Source: an uncultured Clostridia bacterium
GTDB taxonomy: Bacteria; Bacillota; Clostridia; Christensenellales; UBA1242
DNA: 64,000 bases
Reading direction: 5' to 3'
NCBI GenBank assembly: GCA_934754355.1
Contig: CAKVID010000001.1
Location: 1 to 64,000 of the forward strand
The position numbers and the translations under genes are program-made. Below are positions 35,154-44,817 of this stretch, in pieces (positions within the stretch are counted from its first letter, which is position 1; the number at the start of each line of letters is the position of its first letter). Under the pieces are notes generated by a model, which saw nothing but the letters and a program-made list of their open reading frames with translations, did no database searches and was not told the origin of the DNA.

Positions 35154-36050
35154 ATGAAAAGATGGAAATATCTAACGATTATATTTGTAATGCTAATTTG
35201 TGTTACCTCTTTTTTTGGTTGTGCCAATGTTGAATTTATAAGAGCAATAGATAGCACTAATACAATAATAGACAAGATTGCTGTTTCTATTGATGAATCA
35301 AAAGTAAACAAAGCGGGTAGTGATTTAGTTACTGTTACAAATATGATTGAGAGCGATATGGTTCAATTCAGAAATGGTGTAACAGATTGGAAAGAAAGTC
35401 AATTTGCTGAATTTCCAGAATTATATGAAAGTGTAAAAACTGGAATAAAAGTAGAAGTATCCAAGCCTAGGAAAAATGAACTTTCTCTTGCTATAGAATT
35501 TAGGGATTGGAAAATGTTTGGATTATTCTATGGCTACGCTGAGGCAGAAGACTTTGATTATGTTAAATTTATAGAAGACAAAGGACCATTTATAAATAAC
35601 ATTTTAAATGGAAAATATGAAGATAATAGTTATGGGTTATTTATCATTAAATATTCTATTCTAAAAAGCATGGGACTAGAAAATAGTATTCAGAATTTTG
35701 ATTATAATGGCACTAATTATTATGAAAAATACAAAGCATACTTTATGAATAGATATGGAATGGAAGATATTGAACTTAGTCAAATATTTGCTTATCCAGA
35801 CGATAGACTTCATAGTAATGCTGATGATAGTGAAGTTCAAGGGGATTTGACTTTGCTTAAGTGGAATTTGAGTGATAAAGAAGACGATTTTGAAATGTCT
35901 ATTTATAAAATCGCTGCTAATTCATCTTCGTGGTATATACTTGCACTTGCAATATCTGCAATTGCTGGTATAATAATCTTGATAGTGATAAAGAAGAAAA
36001 GTAAAGGGCAAATAGTACAAATAATTGAGAAAAAGGATTTGGAGAAATAA
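35154..36050 (+). CDS. Surface lipoprotein with C-terminal membrane helix
   Basis: The 298-residue protein has a lipoprotein-like signal with lipobox FFGC (Cys near 23), an extracellular domain of about 230 residues and a C-terminal helix (about 262-280) with a basic cytoplasmic tail. The region after the Cys (NVEFIRAIDSTNTIIDKIAVSID) is vaguely like LPPM/DUF3153 proteins, but I would not assign it. Its TAA overlaps the next ATG by 1 base, making it the first gene of a three-gene unit ending with dnaB. Confidence 0.75.
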   Translation: MKRWKYLTIIFVMLICVTSFFGCANVEFIRAIDSTNTIIDKIAVSIDESKVNKAGSDLVTVTNMIESDMVQFRNGVTDWKESQFAEFPELYESVKTGIKVEVSKPRKNELSLAIEFRDWKMFGLFYGYAEAEDFDYVKFIEDKGPFINNILNGKYEDNSYGLFIIKYSILKSMGLENSIQNFDYNGTNYYEKYKAYFMNRYGMEDIELSQIFAYPDDRLHSNADDSEVQGDLTLLKWNLSDKEDDFEMSIYKIAANSSSWYILALAISAIAGIIILIVIKKKSKGQIVQIIEKKDLEK

Positions 36051-36430
36051 TGAGCGGATATTTTTTTGACAAACGAAAAAGGAAAAGAAGTACTCTTAAA
36101 TATTTGGTTATTTTCTTAATTGCTTTTGTACCTGTTGTACTTTTTAATATTTATATACTCAAAGGTTTGGAAAACTGGTTAGTAATATTAATAGATACTA
36201 TTATCATTTTACTTTTTGTGCTAGTAGGCAATATTATAGCAAATAGAATTTTTGAGAAAAAAGACGCAAAACTTGAGGCCAAGATTAGAGAACGAGAAAA
36301 AATGCAAGAGAAGAAAAATCTAATTCTAGAGCAAAGTTACAAAGCAAAGAGAAACAAAAAATTAGAAGAAAAGAAAGCAAAAGAGGAGGCAAAAGATGGC
36401 GGTAAAGCAGACAGCAAAGAAGATAAGTGA
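36050..36430 (+). CDS. Small membrane protein with basic coiled-coil tail
   Basis: Unrecognised 126-residue protein. A basic N-terminus (DKRKRKRS) precedes two hydrophobic helices (about 17-38 and 44-68), then a long charged Lys/Glu-rich helix (70-126) that is probably a cytoplasmic coiled coil. It starts at TAATG overlapping the previous gene and its end overlaps dnaB by 35 bases. The layout suggests translational coupling to dnaB. Confidence 0.7.
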   Translation: MSGYFFDKRKRKRSTLKYLVIFLIAFVPVVLFNIYILKGLENWLVILIDTIIILLFVLVGNIIANRIFEKKDAKLEAKIREREKMQEKKNLILEQSYKAKRNKKLEEKKAKEEAKDGGKADSKEDK

Positions 36431-37979
36431 TGCAAGAGTATTGCCACATAGTATAGAGGCGGAACAATGTGTTTTGGGTTGTGCATTTATAGACCAAGAC
36501 GCTAGTTATAATATAGTTTCTACTCTTAAAGAAAATGATTTTTATTCAGAAACTCATAGAATAATTTTTGCTTCTATGGTCAAGGTATTCTCAAATAATG
36601 CACCAATAGATTTTGTAACAGTAACAGAAAATTTAGAGAAGAATGGACTTCTTGAAAGTATTGGCGGTGCGGAGTATTTAATTAACTTAACCAATGTTAT
36701 TCCAAGTGCTAGTAATTATGAGCACTATATGAATATAGTCAAAAATGATAGTGTTCTTAGACAATTAATTACTGCCGGTCAAGATATTATCAATAAAGCA
36801 TATGAAGATGTCTCCAAGGAAGATGCACTATCCTTTGCAGAACAAAATATATTTAAGATTGGAGAGAAAGAAGATAGAGGCGGACTAACTCATATAAGTG
36901 TTGGTGTTGCTAATGCTATTAGAAATTTTGAAGAGTTGCAGAAAAATAAAGGTTCTATTAGAGGAGTTCCAAGCGGAATTTATGGACTTGATAAAATAAC
37001 TAATGGTTTCCAGAAAGGTGCGCTTATCTTAATTGCGGCTAGACCAGGTTGTGGTAAAACTTCTCTTGGTATGAATATGATAAATCATGCTGCTGTAAAA
37101 TGCGGAAAGAAGTGTGCAATATTCTCGCTAGAAATGTCTAAGGAAGAGATATCTTCTAGGTCTATATGTTCTCTTGCTTATGTTGATATGGGCAAAGCAC
37201 TCAAAGGAGAAATGAACGAGAAAGAGTGGAAGGCAGTACTTGCAGCGGGTAAGAAATTTAATGAATCTAATATTTACATAGATGAAGGATTTTCCAAATC
37301 TCCGCTTGATATACTAAGTAAATGTAGAAAATTAAAAAGAGAGAAAGGCTTAGATATACTAATGATTGACTATCTTCAATTAATGCAAGGTAGTGATAGT
37401 AGTAGAGAGAATAGAACTCAAGAAATAAGTGAAATAACAAGAACTCTAAAAATGGCGGCAAGAGAACTAGAAATTCCTATTATACTTCTTTCTCAATTAT
37501 CTAGACAAAGTGAGACAAGAAAAGACCACAGGCCAATGCTTAGTGACTTGAGAGAATCTGGTTCTATCGAACAAGATGCCGATATGGTTCTATTCATTTA
37601 TAGAAGTGATATGTACAATGATATTCCTCAAAATGAGAGAGAACAAGATATTGCTGAAATTATAATTGCCAAGAATAGAAGTGGCAAGTGTGATACTATT
37701 AAGACTAAGTGGGTAGGTAGTATTACATCATTCTTAAATCTAGAAAGAGATGCTAACGCTCAAAGTCTAGAAGAAAGTGCTCCAGCAATGGATACAAGAC
37801 AAAGCGAACCTATAGTAGATACAGAACAGCCACAATCACCATCACAAGAAATACCAGAAGAGAATTCTCAAGATATCCCACTATTTGAAGAAGATAATGT
37901 GGCACAAGAACCTATTGATAGTGATGTTGAAATGCAACCACTTAGTGAAGAAGACGAATTATTAGATATATTTGAATAA
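36396..37979 (+). CDS. dnaB: Replicative DNA helicase
   Basis: DnaB unwinds DNA at the fork. The 527-residue protein has the N-terminal helical domain (about 15-120), a linker and the RecA-like C-terminal domain with Walker A ARPGCGKTSL (about 213), Walker B DILMIDYLQLMQG and the SDLRESGSIEQDAD block. A 75-residue acidic, Pro/Gln-rich tail follows and ends in EEDELLDIFE, beyond the usual 445-residue length. ATG 36396 has AGAGGAGG inside the upstream gene. No intein is present. Confidence 0.96.
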   Translation: MAVKQTAKKISDARVLPHSIEAEQCVLGCAFIDQDASYNIVSTLKENDFYSETHRIIFASMVKVFSNNAPIDFVTVTENLEKNGLLESIGGAEYLINLTNVIPSASNYEHYMNIVKNDSVLRQLITAGQDIINKAYEDVSKEDALSFAEQNIFKIGEKEDRGGLTHISVGVANAIRNFEELQKNKGSIRGVPSGIYGLDKITNGFQKGALILIAARPGCGKTSLGMNMINHAAVKCGKKCAIFSLEMSKEEISSRSICSLAYVDMGKALKGEMNEKEWKAVLAAGKKFNESNIYIDEGFSKSPLDILSKCRKLKREKGLDILMIDYLQLMQGSDSSRENRTQEISEITRTLKMAARELEIPIILLSQLSRQSETRKDHRPMLSDLRESGSIEQDADMVLFIYRSDMYNDIPQNEREQDIAEIIIAKNRSGKCDTIKTKWVGSITSFLNLERDANAQSLEESAPAMDTRQSEPIVDTEQPQSPSQEIPEENSQDIPLFEEDNVAQEPIDSDVEMQPLSEEDELLDIFE

Positions 37980-37993
37980 TTGTTAAATTTTAA

Positions 37994-38036
37994 GCGAGTA
38001 TGACAAATTAAGTTTTGTATACTTGCTTTTTTTTTG
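37994..38036 (+). terminator. Terminator after dnaB
   Basis: GCGAGTAT (37994-38001) pairs with ATACTTGC (38019-38026), with further pairs inside, followed by T9. Confidence 0.85.
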
Positions 38037-38060
38037 TCAAAAATATGATTAGGTATAATT

Positions 38061-39491
38061 ATGACAAAAAAATTATTTTATGGCTTTGGGAATTTAGGGT
38101 ATAGCGTAATTGGTCAAACGGTATCCAATTTTTTTATGTTTTTTGCGACAAGTGTACTTGGAATTAGTGGAACATTGGTGGGAATAGCAGTAGCCATAAG
38201 TACTATTTGGGACGGGCTTAGTGATACAATTGTAGGTTACATTAGTGATAAATATAAAATAGGTAAATTTGGACACAGAAATGGTTATATGTTGATTGCA
38301 ACAATTGGAATGGCTACAATTAACATTGCTCTTTGGTGTATTCCAAATACAATAAGTGTGCCTCTGAAATTTATCTGGATTTTAGTGAGTTTATTATTAC
38401 TTGAGACTTGTAATACAATGTTTGCCACACCTTATTCTGCACTTGGTAATGAAATTGCAACATCTTATGATGATAGAACTAAGATTAATGCTATTAGTAC
38501 AGTCTTTTATTTAATAGGAATTATTATTCCAAGTGTATTACTTCTTGTATTTTTGCCAAATACTGAAGAGTATCCTGTGGGGCAATTGAACCCTAAAGGT
38601 TATGTGAATATATCTATAGTTACAAGTACAATATGTTTGTTCTTTGGACTTGTTTGTTCACTCTTTACTATTCCAAAATCTAGTGGTATGCAAACTAAAG
38701 AAAATAAACGCAATAAAGGAGAAAATTTAGAATTAAATACAAATGAAAATGAGAAAAGAGAAAAAGATAACAAGAAATTGAAAGAAGAAAAATTCTCAAT
38801 GAAAACATTGATTGCAAATTTCTTCCTTGCTTTCAAAAATAAAAGATTATGTAGGATAATTATAGGGTTTGTTTTGACATCTGTTGCAACAGTTTTTTTG
38901 TGTAGTGTGGGTCTTCACTTCTTCACATATTCTTTATTTTATTCATCAAATCAAATAACTTATCTGCTTCTTACTTTAATGTTTGGCACAATTATTTCGC
39001 AACCGCTTTGGGTTAAAATTTCTAGTAAGAAAAAGAAAAAGCCAGCACTTATTGCGGGAATACTTACTACAATTTTTGCAATTTTTGGTGTAATATTTAT
39101 TTACTTATTTAGAATTGAAATATATGAGATATCTTATTACTTAATGTTATGTGCTGTATTTATTTGTGGAGTTGGTAGTGGAGCACTATATAGTTTGCCA
39201 ACTTCTATTTATGGAGATTTGATTGATGAGATAACAACTAATGGAGAGAATAGAGTTGCAACTTATAGTGGAACTATGACCTTTGCAAGTAATATTGGTA
39301 ATTCAATAACTCAATTGGTAGTGGGGATATTGCTAGACATAATAGGCTTCGATAGTTCACTACAAATGCAAACATTAGGGGTTCAGACAGGATTGTCTTT
39401 AATTCTATTTGTAGGAGTACAAACATCTTTGATAATTGCCTGCTTTGTTTTTGCGGGGCATAATGAACATAAGACTTTGAGTAATAATTAA
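38061..39491 (+). CDS. GPH-family sugar:cation symporter (MFS)
   Basis: The 476-residue protein has about 12 helices and family features of glycoside-pentoside-hexuronide symporters: IWDGLSDTIVGYISDKY (GPH motif, about 49-65), GHRNGYMLIA, and the P-Y-x-A-L-G-N block (ATPYSALGNEIA) after helix 4, then YGDLIDEI and TTNGENRVATYSG in the C-terminal half. It likely imports a glycoside or oligosaccharide with Na+ or H+. The central loop (about 210-245) is very charged. It is a single gene, so the sugar cannot be inferred from neighbours. Confidence 0.85.
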   Translation: MTKKLFYGFGNLGYSVIGQTVSNFFMFFATSVLGISGTLVGIAVAISTIWDGLSDTIVGYISDKYKIGKFGHRNGYMLIATIGMATINIALWCIPNTISVPLKFIWILVSLLLLETCNTMFATPYSALGNEIATSYDDRTKINAISTVFYLIGIIIPSVLLLVFLPNTEEYPVGQLNPKGYVNISIVTSTICLFFGLVCSLFTIPKSSGMQTKENKRNKGENLELNTNENEKREKDNKKLKEEKFSMKTLIANFFLAFKNKRLCRIIIGFVLTSVATVFLCSVGLHFFTYSLFYSSNQITYLLLTLMFGTIISQPLWVKISSKKKKKPALIAGILTTIFAIFGVIFIYLFRIEIYEISYYLMLCAVFICGVGSGALYSLPTSIYGDLIDEITTNGENRVATYSGTMTFASNIGNSITQLVVGILLDIIGFDSSLQMQTLGVQTGLSLILFVGVQTSLIIACFVFAGHNEHKTLSNN

Positions 39492-39600
39492 TTTTTTCTT
39501 GATAATTTTTGTTATATGTGTTAAAATTAATTTTGTTAAAAATAAATTATAAAATTACAGAATTCATGCGAATTTGTATGCTATGCAAACTTATAAAAAA

Positions 39601-39617
39601 TTGGCATAATGCTTGCG
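39601..39617 (+). promoter_or_regulatory. Sigma-54-like -24/-12 element upstream of alaS
   Basis: TTGGCAT, 5 bases, TTGCG: the GG at 39603-39604 and GC at 39615-39616 are exactly 10 bases apart as sigma-54 requires. No good sigma-A -35 lies near. An 8-bp inverted repeat (39561-39568 with 39634-39641) spans it. In AT-rich DNA this could still be chance. Confidence 0.35.
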
Positions 39618-39656
39618 AAATAATTAAAATTATCATGAATTAATAAAGGCAAAATT

Positions 39657-41495
39657 ATGGAAAAAATGACTTCAAAAGAATTAAGAGAAACTTGGTTAAA
39701 ATTTTATGAAAGCAAAGGGCATGTAAATATTGGTGCTGTATCGCTTATTGGTGATGGAACTACAGGTGTTATGTTTAATGTAGCGGGAATGCAACCACTA
39801 ATGCCATATTTACTTGGAGAGAAACACCCAAAAGGTACTAGACTTTGTAATGTTCAGGGTTGCGTAAGAACTGTAGATATTGATTCGGTTGGAGACGAAA
39901 GCCATTGTACATTCTTTGAAATGATGGGTAACTGGAGTTTGGGGGATTATTTCAAGAAAGAGAAGACTGCTTGGACTTTTGAACTATTGACCCAGAAATT
40001 TGGTCTAGATGTAAGTAAAATTTGTGCTACTGTCTTTGCTGGAGATGAGAGTGCTCCAAGAGATGAAGAAACTGCTGGATATTTGAAAGAGTTAGGAATT
40101 AAACCTGAGAATATTTATTATTTGGCTAAAGATAATAATTGGTGGGAATTGACTGGCACAACTGGTACTCCTTGTGGCCCTGACAATGAATGGTTCTATC
40201 CTCTTTGGGAAGAAAAATGCTCTGAGAATTGTGATATCAATTGTGATTGCGGAAGATATGTTGAAATTGGCAACGATGTATATATGCAATATGAGAAATT
40301 AGAAAATGGCTATAAACCTTTGAAAAATAAAAATGTTGACACGGGTTTTGGCTTTGAAAGAATGTTAATGTTCTTGAATGGACTGAAAGATGTATATAGA
40401 ACAGATTTATTTATGCCAGTTGTTAAATTCATTGAGAATGAATTGAATGTAGAGTATGGCAAGGATATTGATATTACTAAATCTATAAGAATTATTGCAG
40501 ACCATATGAGAACATCTCTTATGTTAATCGGGGATGAGAATGGTATTGTCCCTAGCAATGTGGGTGCTGGATATATTCTTAGGAGACTTATGCGTAGAGC
40601 AATAAGACACGCCAAGAAAATAGGCTTAAATACTAGTAAACTTGCAGAAATTTGCAAAATATATATTACAGAAGTTTATAGTGAGGCATATCCTAATTTG
40701 ATAGATAAAAAAGATTACATTATTTCGCAAATTAATCAAGAAGTAGAGAAATTTAATAAAACTATCGAAGTTGGAACTAAAGAATTTGAGAAATTGTGTA
40801 ATGGAATAGATAAAAAAATTGAATTTATCAAAAAATCAAATCCTGATGCTGTAATTACAAAAGAAGACAGAATTATAAGTGGAAAATCGGCATTTAGATT
40901 GTATGATACTTTTGGTTTTCCAATTGAAATGACAATAGAAATGGCTGAAGAGAAGAACTTGGGTGTAGATGAAGAAGGTTTCAAGAAAGCATTTGAAGAA
41001 CACCAAGAATTAGCAAGAACTACTAGTGCTGGAGCATTCAAGAGTGGACTGGGTGGCAATGGAGAAATGGAAACAAAATATCATACTGCTACACACCTTC
41101 TTAATGCTGCACTAAAGAAAGTAATTGGAGAGAGTTCTCATCAAATGGGTTCTAATATTACTAGCGAAAGATTGAGATTTGACTTTGCTTGTGACCACAA
41201 AATGACTGAGGAAGAATTGAAAAATACTGAAGACTTGGTTAATTTATGGATAAGTCAAGGACTTAATGTTAGTCACGAAGAAATGCCAAAAGAAAAAGCG
41301 GTAGAAATTGGTGCAGAGCATCAATTCTTGGATAGATATCCAGATATTGTAACAGTATATTCTATTGGAGATGTTTCCAAAGAAATTTGTACTGGACCAC
41401 ATGTTAAAAATACAAATGAACTAGGAGCATTCAAAATTAAAAAAGAAGAGGCTAGTTCTAGTGGAGTAAGAAGAATTAAGGCAATTCTTCAATAA
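39657..41495 (+). CDS. alaS: Short alanyl-tRNA synthetase lacking the C-terminal region
   Basis: AlaRS charges tRNA-Ala. This protein is 612 residues against about 870 in most bacteria. Present are the class II catalytic domain (TFFEMMGNWSLGDYFKKE, VDTGFGFERMLMF), the tRNA-recognition domain (RMLMF to about 430) and the editing domain with HTATHLLNAAL and a CxxxH pair. In place of the usual CGGTH there is CTGPH. DHHA1 and C-Ala are missing; the protein ends at SSSGVRRIKAIL, normally the end of the editing domain. The reading frame then stops cleanly and a terminator follows, so this is not a frameshift here. Confidence 0.9.
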   Translation: MEKMTSKELRETWLKFYESKGHVNIGAVSLIGDGTTGVMFNVAGMQPLMPYLLGEKHPKGTRLCNVQGCVRTVDIDSVGDESHCTFFEMMGNWSLGDYFKKEKTAWTFELLTQKFGLDVSKICATVFAGDESAPRDEETAGYLKELGIKPENIYYLAKDNNWWELTGTTGTPCGPDNEWFYPLWEEKCSENCDINCDCGRYVEIGNDVYMQYEKLENGYKPLKNKNVDTGFGFERMLMFLNGLKDVYRTDLFMPVVKFIENELNVEYGKDIDITKSIRIIADHMRTSLMLIGDENGIVPSNVGAGYILRRLMRRAIRHAKKIGLNTSKLAEICKIYITEVYSEAYPNLIDKKDYIISQINQEVEKFNKTIEVGTKEFEKLCNGIDKKIEFIKKSNPDAVITKEDRIISGKSAFRLYDTFGFPIEMTIEMAEEKNLGVDEEGFKKAFEEHQELARTTSAGAFKSGLGGNGEMETKYHTATHLLNAALKKVIGESSHQMGSNITSERLRFDFACDHKMTEEELKNTEDLVNLWISQGLNVSHEEMPKEKAVEIGAEHQFLDRYPDIVTVYSIGDVSKEICTGPHVKNTNELGAFKIKKEEASSSGVRRIKAILQ

Positions 41496-41501
41496 TATAT
41501 A

Positions 41502-41547
41502 AATAGACACACTAAACTTGAAAAAAGAAAGCGTGTCTATTTTTTGC
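41502..41547 (+). terminator. Terminator after alaS
   Basis: AATAGACAC (41502-41510) pairs with GTGTCTATT (41533-41541), 22-base loop, then T-rich. Confidence 0.78.
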
Positions 41548-41616
41548 CTCAAAGTAATTGCAAAAATCAAGTATTTAAGTTATACTTAAAATAATAATGA
41601 ATGGAGTGTATTGCTA

Positions 41617-43167
41617 ATGAAAGCATTGAAAGGTTTGCTTATTTACATTGGAATAGTCCTAGCGATGATTTTGGGTATTGCTATTCTACTATTTGCGGGA
41701 ATGTATTTTTTTCCTAGTTTTAGAATAATGGGAGTAGGTGTAGTGCATGGAAGTGCGGATAGTCAAGGAACTATAGCAACTCTCTCTGATTATAGTGGAT
41801 ATTCTCAAATTGAATTAAATGTAAGTTCTAAGCAATTTAATATAAATATAGATGTTGGCGATGAAGAAGATATAACTTATAAAATGAAGAAAGAAGTATT
41901 CGGAATTGCTTTTGATATTACTGAATATAGACTTCTTAAAGATATATCTTTAGATGGTTCTACCCTTAAAATTAGTTTGATTGTAACAGAGCCAGAAGGA
42001 TTAATTTCTAATAATAGTTCGTACTTAAATATTGTAGTGCCAAGAAGTGCAAATTACTCAATGCTTATTAATACAACTGCTGGAACAGTAGGCATTGGTG
42101 CTTCGGGTACAATGAATAATATAAAGAATTTGACTGTAACAACTAATACTGGTAAATTTTCAATTAGTGGTGTTGGAACAGAAGGTGTAGAAAATAGTGC
42201 TACTCTTAATTTGACTTCTCTAAATTTAACTACTGGACGAGGCAATTTTAATTTGACAGGTGTTAATGATTTAAGAGTTACTAATACAATTAAACTACAA
42301 TCAAATAATGGAACATTTACTTTTGATAAAGTTAGAGGTTCGTTTGAAGTAACAGGTAAGGGTTTGAAACTAGATGCCAAAGAAATTATTGCAGATTATA
42401 ATGGTTTCAAATTTATAAGTGAGAATGGATTTTTTAATATAGGCAAAATCGTTACACCAGTAGGTGCAGAAAATACTATTGTTACAGAGAATTGTGATGT
42501 AAAGATAGATGAAATATCTGGCAGAACAGGAATTATTACAACATACGGAAATATCACTATTGGTGTACTAAATGACTATTCAACTATGCAAAGTGAACAT
42601 GGAAATGTAACTATTACTAAAGCAAAAGATGATATTAATATTGATACAGAATTTGGAAATATAACCGTATCTTCTTATGAAAAGAATGGTAGATTTATAA
42701 GTAAGAGAGGTAATATTGATGTAAAGAGTACTGGAGAATACAAACAAGGTGTATATACTCAAATAGAGAATACTGAGGGAAGTATTACTGTTGATAATAA
42801 GATTAATAGGTTGTTGGTTACAACTTATGGCTCATCTAGAGTGGAGATTACTTATAGAGAAATCAAAGGCGGTCTTACTAATCCTCTAGATGTATTCCAA
42901 CACAAAGTTAGTTTGAATAAATACAGTACGGCTACAATTTATATGCCAACTCAGAATTATAATACTCCATTCAAATTTATTGCTAAAGGCGATATAAGCG
43001 GAGAGATATCCGGACTTATTCCAGAATATGGTGGCGATAAAGTAAAATCTAGTGATGATTTTCAATATTTCCCATCAGCATCAAAAGAAAATGAAGAATT
43101 ATGTAGACAAAGTTGTTACTTTGAATTCTATGGCACAATAGTATTCAGAGGATATTTGAATGCGTAA
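41617..43167 (+). CDS. DUF4097-type beta-helix membrane protein
   Basis: The 516-residue protein has one N-terminal helix (about 8-32) followed by about 470 residues of short repeated strands with Asn/Thr/Gly turns (ITTYGNITIGV, TTGRGNFNLTG), as in DUF4097 or adhesin-like beta-helical domains. It should stand outside the membrane as a solenoid. The start is set at ATG 41617 by GGAGTG 8 bases upstream, rather than TTG 41611. Single gene between two terminators. It may sense the envelope, but no function can be inferred. Confidence 0.8.
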   Translation: MKALKGLLIYIGIVLAMILGIAILLFAGMYFFPSFRIMGVGVVHGSADSQGTIATLSDYSGYSQIELNVSSKQFNINIDVGDEEDITYKMKKEVFGIAFDITEYRLLKDISLDGSTLKISLIVTEPEGLISNNSSYLNIVVPRSANYSMLINTTAGTVGIGASGTMNNIKNLTVTTNTGKFSISGVGTEGVENSATLNLTSLNLTTGRGNFNLTGVNDLRVTNTIKLQSNNGTFTFDKVRGSFEVTGKGLKLDAKEIIADYNGFKFISENGFFNIGKIVTPVGAENTIVTENCDVKIDEISGRTGIITTYGNITIGVLNDYSTMQSEHGNVTITKAKDDINIDTEFGNITVSSYEKNGRFISKRGNIDVKSTGEYKQGVYTQIENTEGSITVDNKINRLLVTTYGSSRVEITYREIKGGLTNPLDVFQHKVSLNKYSTATIYMPTQNYNTPFKFIAKGDISGEISGLIPEYGGDKVKSSDDFQYFPSASKENEELCRQSCYFEFYGTIVFRGYLNA

Positions 43168-43216
43168 GAATTTATTTGAATATGTAAGAAACTTTTAAAG
43201 GAAAATTACGCTCATT

Positions 43217-43251
43217 AAAAAAGTTCTAGAATTATCTAGAACTTTTTTTTG
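43217..43251. terminator. Bidirectional terminator
   Basis: A 14-bp perfect helix, AAAAAAGTTCTAGA (43217-43230) with 43235-43248, loop ATTA, then T-run. Serves both convergent genes. Confidence 0.9.
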
Positions 43252-43258
43252 TTGTTTA

Positions 43259-44677
43259 TTATTTATTTTTCTTATTGTTATTGAAGTTATTTACAAAAGT
43301 TGTAATGGCTTTGATATTGCGTTCGCACTCAATTTCAGTTTGAAATTCAATATAATATCTAAGCAAATTCTCTGTGCCAGAAAATCTAATCAATATCCAG
43401 TTGCCACCCTCAAATAAATATTTGACGCCATCATCACGAATTATATTAGATGGTTTGTAAGAGAAATTTGGGCTTTTCTTCTCAAGTAATTTGATAAATT
43501 TCTTTTTATTTGTAACGGTTAAATTGCCTTCAATATATGTAGAAATGTAATCTGCATAAGATTTAACTTCTTCAACTATTTTGCTAATAGGTTTCTTGAT
43601 AGTAGTAATAGCATCTAAGAAAAGAGCAATTGAGAACATGCTATCTTTGCTAGGAGTGTAATCTCTCATTGTTAGTCCGCCCGAACTCTCTCCGCCAAGT
43701 ATTGCATTTGTTTCTTTCATTTTGGCGGTAACCCATTTAATACCAATAGGTGTTTCATAGCATTTGCAACCAAACTTTTCTGCTAAATTATCTAAGATTG
43801 TGCTTGTGGAATATGTTCTAACAATATCTCCAGTTATATTTCTATATTTATTTAGATAATAATAAATTATAGCCATTATAATATTGTTATTATAATAGTT
43901 GCCTTGTTCGTCTATTATACCTAATCTATCTCCATCAGCATCGCAAGCAAGACCAATTTTGTATCTGCCTTTGATTACTTGTTTCTTAAATTCTTCCAAG
44001 TTTTCTTCGTTTGGGCATGGAAGAGTGTGATGGAAATAGGGGTCTTCATCGCAATTTATAATATCCATATTTTCAAGTTTGAAATGTTTAGCAAAAAGTT
44101 TAGCAGGTTCGGCAGTAACACCATACATTGCATTAAATAAAATCTTGGTTTGATTGCCTTTCAAATTCTTTGATACAAATTTATCTAAGTTTTTGATATA
44201 ATCTATTGAATTATCGTATCCTGTAATTAGATTTTGTTTAACTGCTAGTTCATAATTTAAACTTTTAACTCTGGATATTTTATTTGAAAGTATTTGTAAT
44301 CTCTGAGTAAATTCCTCGTTAGCATCATATCCGCCTTTGGTTGTAATCTTGTAACCATTGTATATATATGGATTGTGGCTAGCAGTAATCATTATGCCAT
44401 AATCCAAATTCTCTTTCATTACACCAAAATAAACAGCAGGCGTTGGAATTGGTTTGTTATATAACTTAGTTTTAATTTTGTTGCCCGATAGAACTTCTGC
44501 ACACCATTTTGCAAAGTAATCTGACATAAATCTTCTATCATAGCCAATAAGTACTGGCTTAGTTGACTTCTCTTTCTTGATAATATTACATAATGATTGT
44601 GTAATTTTCTGTACATTGCTTTTTGTAAATTCATCTGACATTGTTGCTCTAAAACCGTTTGTTCCAAAAGTAATCAT
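43259..44677 (-). CDS. Phosphoglucomutase/phosphomannomutase family protein
   Basis: This alpha-D-phosphohexomutase of 472 residues has the catalytic phosphoserine loop MITASHNP (about 98-105), the metal loop ACDADGDRLG (about 233), the sugar loop GGESSGGLT (about 325) and the C-terminal phosphate-binding RFSGTENLLRYY. It interconverts hexose 1- and 6-phosphates for wall and glycan precursors; the exact hexose is uncertain. An upstream in-frame TTG (44698) is rejected in favour of ATG 44677, which follows ATAGGAG. Confidence 0.9.
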   Translation of the reverse strand: MITFGTNGFRATMSDEFTKSNVQKITQSLCNIIKKEKSTKPVLIGYDRRFMSDYFAKWCAEVLSGNKIKTKLYNKPIPTPAVYFGVMKENLDYGIMITASHNPYIYNGYKITTKGGYDANEEFTQRLQILSNKISRVKSLNYELAVKQNLITGYDNSIDYIKNLDKFVSKNLKGNQTKILFNAMYGVTAEPAKLFAKHFKLENMDIINCDEDPYFHHTLPCPNEENLEEFKKQVIKGRYKIGLACDADGDRLGIIDEQGNYYNNNIIMAIIYYYLNKYRNITGDIVRTYSTSTILDNLAEKFGCKCYETPIGIKWVTAKMKETNAILGGESSGGLTMRDYTPSKDSMFSIALFLDAITTIKKPISKIVEEVKSYADYISTYIEGNLTVTNKKKFIKLLEKKSPNFSYKPSNIIRDDGVKYLFEGGNWILIRFSGTENLLRYYIEFQTEIECERNIKAITTFVNNFNNNKKNK

Positions 44678-44817
44678 ATTTTCATCTCCTATAAACAAAA
44701 ATAATTATATAACATAAAAATAAAAAAATCAATTAAAGTATAATAGTACAAATTAACTATTTTATTTAGTTGTCATAGTTGATAATTTTTAGTAAAATAA
44801 ATACAAGCGAGGTTGAA

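Noticed and set aside
38054..38059. TATAAT one base before the GPH symporter ATG, as a -10 element
   Set aside because: It would start transcription inside the gene, and no -35 lies at the right distance; TTAGG serves as a weak ribosome site.
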